A stretch of 64,000 nucleotides of DNA from assembly GCF_013348805.1 (NCBI RefSeq), contig NZ_CP054690.1, positions 2,604,001-2,668,000 of the forward strand, given 5' to 3'. The notes under the pieces are model-generated. The model was not told the DNA's origin, ran no database searches, and saw only the letters and a list, made by a program, of their open reading frames with translations. Origin of the DNA: Rhodococcus sp. W8901 (GTDB taxonomy: Bacteria > Actinomycetota > Actinomycetes > Mycobacteriales > Mycobacteriaceae). Of this stretch, positions 24,897-36,336 are shown piece by piece; the first letter of the stretch is position 1; the number at the start of each line of letters is the position of its first letter. Both the position numbers and the translations under genes were made by a program.

Positions 24897-27248
24897 ATGA
24901 TCACCCATCCCGCCTTCACCGTCGACCCGTGGAGCCTGCGCGCCACCAGCCTCGACCTCGACGTGCTCGCGCAGACCGAGTCGCTGTTCACCCTCGCGAA
25001 CGGTCACCTCGGGTGGCGGGGCAACCTCGATGAGGGCGATCCACACGGGCTGCCGGGCAGCTACCTGGCCGGTGTCTACGAGGTCCGACCCATGCCGTAC
25101 GCCGAACCCGGCTACGGATACCCCGACTCGGGCGAGACGATCATCAACATCACCGACGGCAAGATCGTGCGGCTCCTCGTCGACGACGAGCCGTTCGACG
25201 TGCGCCGCGGACACGTCGTCAAGCACGAGCAGGAACTCGACATGCGCGCCGGTGTGTTGCGCCGGGTCGTCGAGTGGCAGTCCCCGGCCGGCCGGACGGT
25301 GCGGGTGTCGACCGTGCGGTTGGTGTCGTTCGCCCAGCGGACGCTCGGTGCGATCCGGTACGAGGTGGAGCCGCTGGACGGGCCGGCGCGGGTGGTGCTG
25401 CAATCGGAACTGGTCGCGAACGAACCGATGCCGCACGCGGAGGCAGATCCCCGGGCGGCCGCGGTGCTCGCGGAGCCGTTGATCGCGGAGGAACACTTCG
25501 ATCACGACGCGCTGGTCCAGTTGGTGCACACGACCGGCGAGAGCGGCCTGCGCATCGCGGTCGCGATGGACCACGAGGTGTCGGGGCCCGACGTGCATGT
25601 CGAGACCGAGAGCTACCCGGACCAGGGGCGGGTCACCGTGACCGGTCACACGAGGCCGGGCCGGGCCCTGCGCATGGTCAAGTACGTCGCGCACGCCTGG
25701 TCGGCCCGGCGGACAGCTCCCGCGATGCGCGACCAGGTCGCGGGGGAGTTGACGCTGGCCCGCGAGAGCGGCTGGGACGGACTGGCCGCCGAGCAACGCG
25801 CCTACCTCGACACGTTCTGGGCGCGCGCCGACGTCACCGTCGACGGCGACCCCGAGGTGCAGCAGGCGGTGCGGTTCGCGTTGTTCCACATCCTGCAGGC
25901 GTCGGCGCGGGCCGAGGGGACGGCCGTCGCGTCCAAGGGCCTGACCGGACGCGGATACGACGGCCACGCCTTCTGGGACACCGAGATGTTCGTGCTGCCG
26001 GTCCTCACGTCGGTGCTGCCGGATGCGGTGGGCGACGCGCTGACCTGGCGACACTCCACGCTCGGGATGGCGCGGGCGCGGGCGCGGCAACTAGGCTTCG
26101 ACGGCGCGGCCTTCCCGTGGCGGACCATCACCGGCAAGGAATGCAGCGGGTACTGGCCGGCCGGGGCCGCCGCCTTCCACGTCAACGCGGCCGTCGCGCA
26201 CGCGGTGAGCGGGTATCTGCGGGCCGACGGCAACCCCGACTTCGAGCTGACGGTGGGCCTGGACCTGCTGGTCGAGAGCGCGCGCCTGTGGCATTCGCTG
26301 GGCTACTTCGACGAGGACGGCCGCTTCCGGATCGACGGGGTGACGGGCCCCGACGAGTACAGCGCGCTGGTCCGCAACAACCTCTACACCAACCTCATGG
26401 CCCGCGAGAACCTGACCGCCGCAGTCGAGATCGTCGAGCGACACCGGGACCGGATGCCCGACCTCGGCGTCACGGACGAGGAGATCGGCGGGTGGCGGAC
26501 CGCGGCCGATCGCATGTTCGTGCCCTACGACGCTCGGCGCGGCGTGCACCCGCAGTCGGCGGGCTTCACCGATCGGCAGGTGTGGGATTTCGCCGGCACG
26601 CCCCCGGAGCATTATCCGCTGCTGCTGCACTATCCGTACTTCGACCTGTATCGCAAGCAGGTGGTCAAACAGGCCGACGTGGTGCTTGCGATGCAGTGGG
26701 TGCCCGACGCCTTCACCGCGGAGGAGCGGGCACGCAACTTCGCCTACTACGAACGGCTCACGGTCCGGGACTCGTCGCTGTCCGCGTGCAGCCAGGCCGT
26801 GGTCGCCGCCGACGTCGGCGCCCTGGACCTGGCGTACGCCTACCTGGGCGAGACCGCGCTGATCGATCTGCTCAATCTCGAACACAACACGAGCGACGGG
26901 CTGCACCTGGCGTCGCTGGCCGGCATCTGGATCGCGTTGGTGCAGGGCTTCGGCGGTGCCCGCCGTCGGCGAGCCGGGCTGACGTTCCGGCCGGCGCTGC
27001 CACGGGGGATCGATCGGCTCGCGTTCGGTGTGGCGGCCGCCGGGTGCCGGCTGCGCGTCGAGATCGACCGGGTCGAGACGCGGTACCGGCTGGCGGAGGG
27101 CGACGAGTTGACCCTGTACCACGACGGAACCCCGGTCACGCTGCGCCGCAACGACGTTCGGGTGATGCCGACCGTGCATCCGCCGGCGGGGCCGGTCGTG
27201 ACCCAGCCGCCGGGGCGGGCGCCCGCGCGGCGGGGGAGCGGCGGATGA
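24897..27248 (+). CDS. glycoside hydrolase family 65 protein (disaccharide phosphorylase/hydrolase)
   Basis: A 783-residue GH65 protein. The N-terminal beta-sandwich contains NGHLGWRGNLDEG and the (alpha/alpha)6 catalytic domain contains AFWDTEMFVLP, the likely acid Glu in GVTGPDEYSALV, and KQADVVLAM. A beta domain follows, then a proline-rich end. Family enzymes are mostly phosphorylases acting on maltose, trehalose, kojibiose or nigerose; the substrate is not clear from motifs. GGGAGGA lies eight bases before the ATG. Homologues in mycobacteria (Rv3401) neighbour a beta-phosphoglucomutase; none is present here, so linkage is different. Confidence 0.92.
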   Translation: MITHPAFTVDPWSLRATSLDLDVLAQTESLFTLANGHLGWRGNLDEGDPHGLPGSYLAGVYEVRPMPYAEPGYGYPDSGETIINITDGKIVRLLVDDEPFDVRRGHVVKHEQELDMRAGVLRRVVEWQSPAGRTVRVSTVRLVSFAQRTLGAIRYEVEPLDGPARVVLQSELVANEPMPHAEADPRAAAVLAEPLIAEEHFDHDALVQLVHTTGESGLRIAVAMDHEVSGPDVHVETESYPDQGRVTVTGHTRPGRALRMVKYVAHAWSARRTAPAMRDQVAGELTLARESGWDGLAAEQRAYLDTFWARADVTVDGDPEVQQAVRFALFHILQASARAEGTAVASKGLTGRGYDGHAFWDTEMFVLPVLTSVLPDAVGDALTWRHSTLGMARARARQLGFDGAAFPWRTITGKECSGYWPAGAAAFHVNAAVAHAVSGYLRADGNPDFELTVGLDLLVESARLWHSLGYFDEDGRFRIDGVTGPDEYSALVRNNLYTNLMARENLTAAVEIVERHRDRMPDLGVTDEEIGGWRTAADRMFVPYDARRGVHPQSAGFTDRQVWDFAGTPPEHYPLLLHYPYFDLYRKQVVKQADVVLAMQWVPDAFTAEERARNFAYYERLTVRDSSLSACSQAVVAADVGALDLAYAYLGETALIDLLNLEHNTSDGLHLASLAGIWIALVQGFGGARRRRAGLTFRPALPRGIDRLAFGVAAAGCRLRVEIDRVETRYRLAEGDELTLYHDGTPVTLRRNDVRVMPTVHPPAGPVVTQPPGRAPARRGSGG

Positions 27249-27324
27249 TCGTGCGGTGATCCCGCGGACGTGGGTGGATGCTCCCGGTGTGTCGGTGGCC
27301 CGATCGCGAGACGGGAGTGTTTGT

Positions 27325-27417
27325 CGCAGGGGTTCTCCCGCCGTCGCACGGGTTCTCCGTATGCAGAACCCCTGCGGCACCGCCGGAACCCCTGCGGCAC
27401 CGCCGGAACCCCTGCGG
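27325..27417. repeat. inverted and tandem GAACCCCTGCGG repeats after the GH65 gene
   Basis: CGCAGGGGTTC at 27325-27335 is inverted relative to GAACCCCTGCG at 27366-27376. The latter belongs to a 20-bp unit repeated directly at 27366-27385, 27386-27405 and in part at 27406-27417. A degenerate inverted copy (GCACGGGTTCTC) lies at 27346-27357. The transcript could fold as a terminator for the preceding gene. Confidence 0.75.
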
Positions 27418-27459
27418 CCCTCACCCGAACCGCGCACACCCACCCCACGCGGCAACAAC

Positions 27460-27465
27460 TAAACT
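27460..27465 (+). promoter_or_regulatory. -10 box of a probable leaderless rpe promoter
   Basis: TAAACT lies seven bases before the GTG start of rpe, and there is no Shine-Dalgarno, so transcription probably begins at the start codon. Confidence 0.55.
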
Positions 27466-27472
27466 CGCTGCC

Positions 27473-28156
27473 GTGGCAACCCCGATGATCGCTCCGTCCA
27501 TTCTCTCCGCAGACTTCGCACGCCTCGCCGAGGAGGCCGACGCTGTTGCCGGCGCCGACTGGCTGCACGTGGACGTCATGGACGCCCACTTCGTGCCGAA
27601 CCTGACGCTCGGCCTGCCCGTCGTGCAGAGCCTGCTCAAGGCCACCGACATTCCGCTGGACTGCCACCTGATGATCGACGATCCGGGCCGCTGGGCGCCG
27701 CCGTACGCCGAGGCCGGTGCCCACAACGTCACCTTCCACGCCGAGGCCACCGACGATCCGGTCGCGGTCGCCCGCGACATCCGCGCGGCCGGCGCCAAGG
27801 CGGGCCTGAGCGTGAAGCCGAACACGCCGATCGAGCCGTACTTCGATATCCTCAAGAGTTTCGACACCCTGCTCGTGATGAGCGTCGAGCCCGGCTTCGG
27901 CGGCCAGTCGTTCATCCCGGCCGTGCTCGACAAGGCCCGGGCCGTGCGCAAACTGGTCGACGCGGGCGAACTGCGTCTGCTCGTCGAGATCGACGGCGGC
28001 ATCAACGTCGACACCATCGAGCAGGCGGCCGAGGCCGGCATCGACTGCTTCGTCGCCGGTTCCGCCGTCTACGGCGCCGCCGACCCCGCGGCCGCAGTCC
28101 GCGGACTGCGTGAGCAGGCGGCCAAGGCGTCCCCGCACCTGACGCTGTCGATCTGA
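27473..28156 (+). CDS. rpe: ribulose-phosphate 3-epimerase
   Basis: Interconverts ribulose-5-P and xylulose-5-P in the pentose-phosphate pathway. The 227-residue TIM barrel has [12 protein letters not shown], the metal-binding [12 protein letters not shown] and [16 protein letters not shown] and the second catalytic Asp in VEIDGGIN. The GTG start at 27473 is chosen because the upstream frame runs through the repeat region and family alignment begins with [10 protein letters not shown] close by. It leads the riboflavin cluster; ribD starts 11 bp later. Confidence 0.96.
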   Translation: MATPMIAPSILSADFARLAEEADAVAGADWLHVDVMDAHFVPNLTLGLPVVQSLLKATDIPLDCHLMIDDPGRWAPPYAEAGAHNVTFHAEATDDPVAVARDIRAAGAKAGLSVKPNTPIEPYFDILKSFDTLLVMSVEPGFGGQSFIPAVLDKARAVRKLVDAGELRLLVEIDGGINVDTIEQAAEAGIDCFVAGSAVYGAADPAAAVRGLREQAAKASPHLTLSI

Positions 28157-28167
28157 CGGACCCGTCC

Positions 28168-29196
28168 GTGACGACCTCTGCGCGTGCCCTCGAGGCCGCG
28201 ATGCGGCTGGCGATCGACGCCTCGCACGGCGTGCGGGGCGCCACCAGCCCCAACCCGCCCGTCGGCGCCGTGATCCTCGACGCGTCGGGCGCGGTCGTCG
28301 GTGTCGGCGCCACCCGGCCCCCGGGCGGTGCGCACGCCGAGGTCGTCGCGCTCGCCGAGGCCGGGGAGCGGGCCCGCGGAGGGACGGCGGTCGTCACGCT
28401 CGAACCGTGTAACCACCAGGGCCGCACCGGTCCCTGCTCGCAGGCGCTGATCGACGCCGGGGTCGCGGCCGTGCACTACGCCGTGTCCGACCCGAACCCT
28501 GCCGCGGCGGGCGGCGCCCAGCGGCTCCTGGAAGCGGGCGTGACGGTGTCGGCGGGCCTGTCGGCCGACGACGTCGAACACGGCCCACTTCGCGCGTGGC
28601 TGCACCGGCAGCGTCACGGACGTCCGCACGTCACGTGGAAGTTCGCCGCCACCCTCGACGGTCGCAGCGCCGCCGCGGACGGCACCAGCCAGTGGATCAC
28701 CGGGCCGGAGGCGCGGGCACGAGTGCACGCCGACCGGGCGCTGCTCGACGCCATCGTCGTCGGAACCGGCACGGTCCTGGCCGACGATCCGTGGCTCACC
28801 GCGCGCCTGCCCGACGGCTCGCTCGCCCCGCACCAGCCGCTGCGCGTAGTGGTCGGGACGCGCGAGATCCCGCCCACCGCGAAGGTCCTGGACGATGCAG
28901 CCCCGACGCTGGTACTGCGCACCCACGACGTCGACGACGTGCTGGTCGCCCTCGCTGATCAGGACGATGTCCTGATCGAGGGCGGCCCCCGGCTGGCCGG
29001 GGCGTTCCTCGCCGCCGGACGGGTCGATCGGGTCCAGGCGTACCTCGCGCCCGTCGTGTTGGGCGCAGGGTCCCACGCAGTGGAAGACGCGGGGGTCCAC
29101 ACCATCGCCGAGGCGCTACGGTTTCGGCGGGAGAGCGTCGAGACGATCGGCGACGACCTGTTGTTGAACCTGATCCCGCGGGGGATCCGAAGTTGA
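28168..29196 (+). CDS. ribD: bifunctional riboflavin deaminase/reductase
   Basis: Catalyses two steps of riboflavin synthesis: deamination of the diaminopyrimidine, then NADPH reduction of the ribosyl group. The 342-residue protein has the zinc deaminase motif HAEVVAL and the cysteine pair in EPCNHQGRTGPC, then a reductase domain from about residue 150 (TWKFAATLDGRSAAADG, SQWITG, GGPRLAGAF). The GTG start is 11 bp after rpe. The last codons and the stop are inside a repeated GATCCC/GGGATC stem-loop series. With ribE, ribBA and ribH it makes the full pathway except the phosphatase step. Confidence 0.94.
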   Translation: MTTSARALEAAMRLAIDASHGVRGATSPNPPVGAVILDASGAVVGVGATRPPGGAHAEVVALAEAGERARGGTAVVTLEPCNHQGRTGPCSQALIDAGVAAVHYAVSDPNPAAAGGAQRLLEAGVTVSAGLSADDVEHGPLRAWLHRQRHGRPHVTWKFAATLDGRSAAADGTSQWITGPEARARVHADRALLDAIVVGTGTVLADDPWLTARLPDGSLAPHQPLRVVVGTREIPPTAKVLDDAAPTLVLRTHDVDDVLVALADQDDVLIEGGPRLAGAFLAAGRVDRVQAYLAPVVLGAGSHAVEDAGVHTIAEALRFRRESVETIGDDLLLNLIPRGIRS

Positions 29197-29240
29197 ACCG
29201 ATCCCTCCGGGATCACCGTTGAACCGATCCCTCCGGGATC
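29172..29240. repeat. three GATCCC-GGGATC stem-loops at the ribD-ribE junction
   Basis: GATCCC/GGGATC palindromes occur at 29172-29187, 29200-29214 and 29226-29240. The last two are inside an exact 23-bp direct duplication (29192-29214 and 29218-29240, period 26). The first copy contains the ribD stop codon and the second ends just before the ribE ribosome site. Confidence 0.8.
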
Positions 29241-29259
29241 CGAAGGAGTGAGCGAAGAC

Positions 29260-29871
29260 ATGTTCACCGGAATCGTCGAGGAACTCGGCGAGATCGTCGC
29301 CAAGGAGGACCTGGCGGACGCCGCTCGGTTCACCGTGCGCGGACCGCTGGTCACCTCCGATGCGGGGCACGGCGACTCGATCGCCGTCAACGGCGTCTGC
29401 CTGACCGTCGTCGACGTCCTCGACGGGGAATCGTTCACGGCCGACGTGATGCGCGAGACCCTCGTGCGGTCGAGCCTCGGCGCCCTCGATGTGGGCAGCC
29501 GGGTCAACCTGGAACGTGCCGCCGCGGTGAACAGCCGGCTCGGCGGGCACATCGTTCAGGGCCACGTCGACGGCACCGGCGAGGTCATCAGCCGGAGCCC
29601 GTCCGAGAACTGGACCGTGGTGCGGATCTCGCTGCCGTCGAGCATCGCCCGGTACGTCGTCGAGAAGGGCTCGATCACCGTCGACGGTGTGTCGCTGACC
29701 GTGTCCGCGCTGGGCGGACAGCGCGGCGACGAGTACTTCGAGATCTCCCTGATCCCGACCACCCTCGGCCTGACCACGCTCGGCTCGGCCGAGCCCGGCA
29801 CCCCGGTCAACCTGGAGGTGGACGTCATCGCCAAGTACGTCGAACGCCTGCACACCGCCGGCGGCCGATAG
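29260..29871 (+). CDS. ribE: riboflavin synthase alpha chain
   Basis: Dismutates two 6,7-dimethyl-8-ribityllumazines to riboflavin. The 203-residue protein is an internal duplication: MFTGIVEELG starts the first barrel, and GGHIVQGHVDGTGEV with SITVDGVSLTV lies in the second. VNGVCLTV in the first repeat mirrors the latter. ATG 29260 is preferred over GTG 29248 because the family begins MFTGI; GAAGGAG ends 11 bases before it. It is often named ribC in mycobacteria. Confidence 0.95.
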   Translation: MFTGIVEELGEIVAKEDLADAARFTVRGPLVTSDAGHGDSIAVNGVCLTVVDVLDGESFTADVMRETLVRSSLGALDVGSRVNLERAAAVNSRLGGHIVQGHVDGTGEVISRSPSENWTVVRISLPSSIARYVVEKGSITVDGVSLTVSALGGQRGDEYFEISLIPTTLGLTTLGSAEPGTPVNLEVDVIAKYVERLHTAGGR

Positions 29872-29879
29872 CCGGAATA

Positions 29880-29902
29880 ACGACCTCGTATCGCGAGGTC
29901 GT
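29880..29902 (+). promoter_or_regulatory. hairpin in the ribE-ribBA gap
   Basis: ACGACCTCG and CGAGGTCGT pair around a five-base loop TATCG. A smaller GCATC/GATGC stem follows at about 29915-29935. No T-tract. This may be an attenuator or partial terminator; it does not match the FMN riboswitch core as far as I can see. Confidence 0.4.
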
Positions 29903-29978
29903 ACTGTTGAGGTGCATCTGAAGCGATGCGCCGGGACATACTCGAGCACACCAGTTCAAGAATTTGGAGCCCAAGCAC

Positions 29979-32175
<2,197 letters not shown>

Positions 32176-32195
32176 GTGCCGTCGGTACCGCCGAC

Positions 32196-32201
32196 TAACC
32201 T
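32196..32201 (+). promoter_or_regulatory. -10 box of a probable leaderless uvrC promoter
   Basis: TAACCT is followed by exactly six bases and then the GTG start of uvrC; there is no Shine-Dalgarno. Confidence 0.55.
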
Positions 32202-32207
32202 TGAATC

Positions 32208-34382
32208 GTGCCTGATCCTTCGACGTATCGCCCCGCCCCGGGAACCATCCCGGCGGCGCCGGGTGTCTACAAGTTCCGCGACCCGCACGGCCGGGTCATC
32301 TACGTCGGCAAGGCGAAGAGTCTGCGGTCGCGACTGAACTCGTACTTCGCGGACGTCTCGTCGCTGCATCCGCGGACCCGGCAGATGGTCACCACCGCGG
32401 GCAGTGTCGAGTGGACGGTCGTCAGCACCGAGGTCGAGGCACTCCAGCTCGAATACAACTGGATCAAGGAGTTCGATCCACGGTTCAACGTCCGCTATCG
32501 CGACGACAAGACGTACCCCGTCCTCGCGGTGACGTTGAACGAGGAGTTCCCGCGACTGTTCGTCTACCGCGGTCCGCGCCGCAAGGGAGTGCGCTACTTC
32601 GGTCCGTACTCGCACGCCTGGGCCATTCGCGAGACGCTGGATCTGCTGCTGCGGGTTTTTCCTGCCCGGACGTGCTCGGCCGGAGTATTCAAGCGGCACA
32701 GCCAGATCGGCCGGCCGTGCCTACTCGGCTACATCGACAAGTGCTCGGCGCCGTGCGTCGGCCGGGTCAGTGCCGCGGAGCACCGGGAGATCGTCGAGGA
32801 CTTCTGCGACTTCCTGTCCGGGCGCACCGATCGGCTGGTCCGCCAGCTCGAGGTCCGGATGCAGGACGCCGCGGAGGAACTCGACTTCGAGACCGCCGCT
32901 CGGCTGCGCGACGACATCGGTGCACTGAAGAAGGCGCTCGAGAAGCAGGCCGTCGTCCTCGGTGACGGCACCGACGCCGACCTGGTGGCGTTCGCGTCCG
33001 ACGACCTCGAAGCGGCGGTGCAGGTGTTCCACGTCCGCGGCGGCCGGGTCCGGGGTCAACGCGGCTGGGTGGTCGAGAAGGCGGGCGACGTGATCGAGCG
33101 GGACGCGGTCGCCCTCGATGCCGCCGATGCCGCCGGCGCCCCCGGCGCCTCGGAGGAGGCGATCCTGGTGGAGCAGTTCCTCACCCAGTTCTACGGCGAG
33201 CAGGCCGCCCTGGGCGACGGCGGCGCACAGGCCGACCAGCCGGCCAACGCCGTCCCCCGGGAGGTACTCGTCCCGGTGCTGCCGCGGGGCGCCGAAGAGA
33301 TCCAGCGGTGGCTCTCGACGCTGCGCGGGTCATCCGTGCAGTTGCGGGTCCCGCAGCGCGGCGACAAGAAGGCGCTCGCCGAGACCGTCGAGCGCAACGC
33401 CAAGGAGGCGCTCACGCAGCACAAGCTCAAGCGTGCTGGCGACTTCACGTCGAGATCGGCTGCGCTGCAGGGTATCCAGGAGGCGCTCGACCTGGATTCG
33501 GCCCCGTTGCGGATCGAGTGCGTCGACATCAGCCACGTCCAGGGCACCGACGTCGTCGCGTCGCTGGTCGTGTTCGAGGACGGTCTTCCGCGCAAGTCCG
33601 ACTACCGCCACTACGCGATCAAGGAGGCCGCCGGTGACGGCCGCTCCGACGACGTCGCGAGCATCGCCGAGGTGACCCGTCGCCGGTTCCTGCGGCACAA
33701 CCGGGACGTCGCTGCGGGGGCGAACCCCGGCGCCGACATCGACGGTGACGGGGCCGACGGCGGCGATCTCGCGCCGGAGGCCGCGCTCGACCCCCGGACC
33801 GGGCGGCCCCGTAGGTTCGCGTACCCGCCCAACCTGTACGTCGTGGACGGCGGCGCCCCGCAGGTCGCGGCCGCCGCGGAGGTGCTCGACGAACTCGGCA
33901 TCACCGATGTCGCGGTCATCGGACTCGCGAAGCGCCTCGAGGAGGTGTGGGTGCCGGGGGAGGAGGATCCGGTGATCCTGCCCCGGACCAGCGAATCGCT
34001 GTACCTGCTGCAGCGGGTCCGCGACGAGGCGCACCGTTTCGCGATCACGTTCCACCGCAGCAAGCGATCACGGCGGATGACCGCGTCGGCCCTGGACTCG
34101 GTGCGCGGGCTGGGGGAGACTCGGCGGACCGCACTCGTCACCCATTTCGGGTCTGTGGCCAGGTTGCGCAGCGCGACCGTCGAGGAGATCACCGCCGTTC
34201 CGGGGATCGGCACCGCCACCGCACAGGCGGTCCTCGAGGCGCTCGCGGGGTCCGATCCGGCGGCCGATCCTGCGCCTGCACCGGGCGATGCCGGATCGGA
34301 TGTCGCTGCGGGCAGCGCCGTCGTGGGGGATGATGTGACGGACATCGGCGCTTCGAAACGAACAGGACACACTCTCGAGTGA
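32208..34382 (+). CDS. uvrC: excinuclease ABC subunit C
   Basis: Makes both incisions around UvrB-marked DNA damage. The N-terminal GIY-YIG nuclease domain reads [26 protein letters not shown]; a UVR domain (about 210-245) binds UvrB. The C-terminal RNase H-like nuclease shows [13 protein letters not shown] and [10 protein letters not shown], and a tandem HhH domain ends with [18 protein letters not shown] and [16 protein letters not shown]. At 724 residues it is longer than most because of an acidic insert (about residues 503-535) and an Ala/Pro-rich tail. Its stop overlaps the rapZ GTG. Confidence 0.97.
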   Translation: MPDPSTYRPAPGTIPAAPGVYKFRDPHGRVIYVGKAKSLRSRLNSYFADVSSLHPRTRQMVTTAGSVEWTVVSTEVEALQLEYNWIKEFDPRFNVRYRDDKTYPVLAVTLNEEFPRLFVYRGPRRKGVRYFGPYSHAWAIRETLDLLLRVFPARTCSAGVFKRHSQIGRPCLLGYIDKCSAPCVGRVSAAEHREIVEDFCDFLSGRTDRLVRQLEVRMQDAAEELDFETAARLRDDIGALKKALEKQAVVLGDGTDADLVAFASDDLEAAVQVFHVRGGRVRGQRGWVVEKAGDVIERDAVALDAADAAGAPGASEEAILVEQFLTQFYGEQAALGDGGAQADQPANAVPREVLVPVLPRGAEEIQRWLSTLRGSSVQLRVPQRGDKKALAETVERNAKEALTQHKLKRAGDFTSRSAALQGIQEALDLDSAPLRIECVDISHVQGTDVVASLVVFEDGLPRKSDYRHYAIKEAAGDGRSDDVASIAEVTRRRFLRHNRDVAAGANPGADIDGDGADGGDLAPEAALDPRTGRPRRFAYPPNLYVVDGGAPQVAAAAEVLDELGITDVAVIGLAKRLEEVWVPGEEDPVILPRTSESLYLLQRVRDEAHRFAITFHRSKRSRRMTASALDSVRGLGETRRTALVTHFGSVARLRSATVEEITAVPGIGTATAQAVLEALAGSDPAADPAPAPGDAGSDVAAGSAVVGDDVTDIGASKRTGHTLE

Positions 34383-35278
34383 ACGACCTGCAGGATTCTG
34401 GTGGGCAAGGCATGGAGGTTGCGCTCGTCACCGGACTGTCCGGTGCGGGGCTGAGCACGGCGGCGAAGGTCCTCGAGGACCTCGGCTGGTATGTCGTCGA
34501 CAACCTGCCGCCCGAGCTCATCGCCCGGATGGTCGACCTCGGGGTCGAGTCCGATCCGCCGATCCGGCGGCTCGCAGTGGTGATGGACGTGCGCAGCCGC
34601 CCGTTCTCCGGCGACCTGGGCCGGGTCGTGACCGCGCTCGAGGCGATGCCCGTGCAGATCCGGGTGTTGTTCCTCGAGGCCAACGACTCGGTCCTGATCC
34701 GCCGGTTCGAGCACGTGCGACGCAGCCACCCGCTGCAGAGCGACAGCAAGGAAGGCACCCTCTCGGAGGGGATCGCCGCCGAGCGGGCGAAGCTGGCTCA
34801 GGTGCGGGCCGCGGCCGACCTGGTGGTCGACACGTCCTCGCTCGCGGTCCGCGAGCTGCGCGAGAAGATCGAGACGGCCTTCGGCGGCGAGGGCAGCTCC
34901 GAGATCCAGGTGACCGTGCAGTCGTTCGGGTTCAAGCACGGTCTGCCGATGGACGCGGACCTGGTGTGCGACGTGCGGTTCCTGCCGAATCCGCACTGGA
35001 TTCCCGAACTGCGCGAGCACACCGGACTGGAGGAGGCGGTTCGGGACTACGTCCTGTCCCGCGACGAGGCCCAGGAGTACCTGGATACGTACCTGCGCCT
35101 GCTGGAACTGACGACGGCGGGATACCGCCGGGAGGGAAAGCGCTACATGACCATCGCGGTCGGATGCACCGGCGGCAAGCATCGCAGTGTTGCCATGTCG
35201 GAGGCGCTCGCGGCGCGTCTGCAGAAGGAAGACGGCCTCGCCGTCCGCGTCGTGCACCGTGATGTGGGGCGCGAATGA
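34379..35278 (+). CDS. rapZ: RapZ-family nucleotide-binding protein with altered Walker A
   Basis: A 299-residue RapZ/YvcJ protein, known in other bacteria as a GTP/ATP-binding RNA-adaptor that controls GlmS mRNA or competence. It shows the DNLPPEL motif, [29 protein letters not shown] and the C-terminal [10 protein letters not shown]. The P-loop reads GLSGAGLST: the Lys, or the Arg usual in actinobacteria, is Leu, which should weaken phosphate binding. The GTG start overlaps uvrC, and the gene overlaps yvcK by ATGA. The rapZ-yvcK-whiA order is conserved in actinobacteria. Confidence 0.94.
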   Translation: MNDLQDSGGQGMEVALVTGLSGAGLSTAAKVLEDLGWYVVDNLPPELIARMVDLGVESDPPIRRLAVVMDVRSRPFSGDLGRVVTALEAMPVQIRVLFLEANDSVLIRRFEHVRRSHPLQSDSKEGTLSEGIAAERAKLAQVRAAADLVVDTSSLAVRELREKIETAFGGEGSSEIQVTVQSFGFKHGLPMDADLVCDVRFLPNPHWIPELREHTGLEEAVRDYVLSRDEAQEYLDTYLRLLELTTAGYRREGKRYMTIAVGCTGGKHRSVAMSEALAARLQKEDGLAVRVVHRDVGRE

Positions 35279-36336
35279 GCGACGATCGACTGCACGGCAA
35301 CGGCCGCACACCCCGAATCGTCGCGCTGGGTGGAGGCCACGGTCTGTACGCGACGCTCAGCGCCGCGCGGCGGCTGAGTTCGGACGTGACCGCGGTGGTC
35401 ACGGTCGCCGACGACGGAGGTTCCTCGGGACGGCTGCGCGGTGAACTCGGCGTGATCCCGCCGGGCGATCTGCGGATGGCACTGGCCGCGCTCGCGTCGC
35501 GGGAACCACAGGTCCAGACGTGGACGGACGCCGTCCAGCACCGCTTCGGCGGCACGGGCGCCCTCGCGGGCCACTCGGTCGGAAACCTGATTCTCGCCGG
35601 TCTCACCGAGGTCCTCGGCGACACGGTCGCGGCGCTCGACACCGTGGCGCGACTGCTCGACGTCGAGGGCCGGGTGCTGCCGATGTCGCCGGTGGCGTTG
35701 GAGATCGAGGCGGACGTCGTCGGACTGGAGTCCGATCCACGGGTGAGCCGGTGCATCCGCGGACAAGTCGCGGTCGCGACTACACCGGGAAAGGTGCGCC
35801 GCGTGCGGCTGCTGCCGGCGAGCCCGCCCGCGTGCCCCGACGCCCTGGCCGCGATCGAGAATGCCGATGTCGCCGTGCTCGGACCCGGTTCGTGGTTTTC
35901 GAGTGTGATTCCTCACGTTCTCGTGCCGGACCTGCTCGACGGTCTGATGCGTTCGTCTGCGCGGAAGGTGCTGATCCTCAACCTCGCGCCCGAACCCGGC
36001 GAGACCGCAGGATTCTCCGCGGAACGTCATCTGCACGTACTGTGCCAGCACGCGCCCGAATTCCGTGTCGACCATGTGGTCGTCGACTCGGCATCGGTTC
36101 CGGCCGGGCGTGAACGCGACCATCTGTGCCGCGCCGCGACGCAACTCGGCGCGGACGTCGTCTACGCGGATGTCGCCGAGGACGGAACCCACAAGCATCA
36201 TGCGGGCAAGCTCGCGGCGGTGCTCGAACGCCTCACCGCGCAACAGACGGGCGAGCACCGCCCGGTCGAGGTGCGCGGGAGCGAGCAGCCTGCCGAACGG
36301 ACAGCAGGGGGAAGGGAGAGCGCCACGTGGCGATGA
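35275..36336 (+). CDS. yvcK: gluconeogenesis/morphology factor YvcK (CuvA)
   Basis: A 353-residue YvcK/CofD-like protein that binds UDP-sugars and is needed for envelope integrity on gluconeogenic carbon in Bacillus and mycobacteria. It has the N-terminal [13 protein letters not shown] loop, [25 protein letters not shown] and [15 protein letters not shown], all typical. The C-terminal 25 residues are poorly conserved. ATG overlaps the rapZ stop, and its stop overlaps the whiA start. Confidence 0.94.
   Translation: MSDDRLHGNGRTPRIVALGGGHGLYATLSAARRLSSDVTAVVTVADDGGSSGRLRGELGVIPPGDLRMALAALASREPQVQTWTDAVQHRFGGTGALAGHSVGNLILAGLTEVLGDTVAALDTVARLLDVEGRVLPMSPVALEIEADVVGLESDPRVSRCIRGQVAVATTPGKVRRVRLLPASPPACPDALAAIENADVAVLGPGSWFSSVIPHVLVPDLLDGLMRSSARKVLILNLAPEPGETAGFSAERHLHVLCQHAPEFRVDHVVVDSASVPAGRERDHLCRAATQLGADVVYADVAEDGTHKHHAGKLAAVLERLTAQQTGEHRPVEVRGSEQPAERTAGGRESATWR

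Noticed and set aside
29872-29978. FMN riboswitch before ribBA
   Set aside because: The conserved RFN core was not recognised; only simple hairpins are present.
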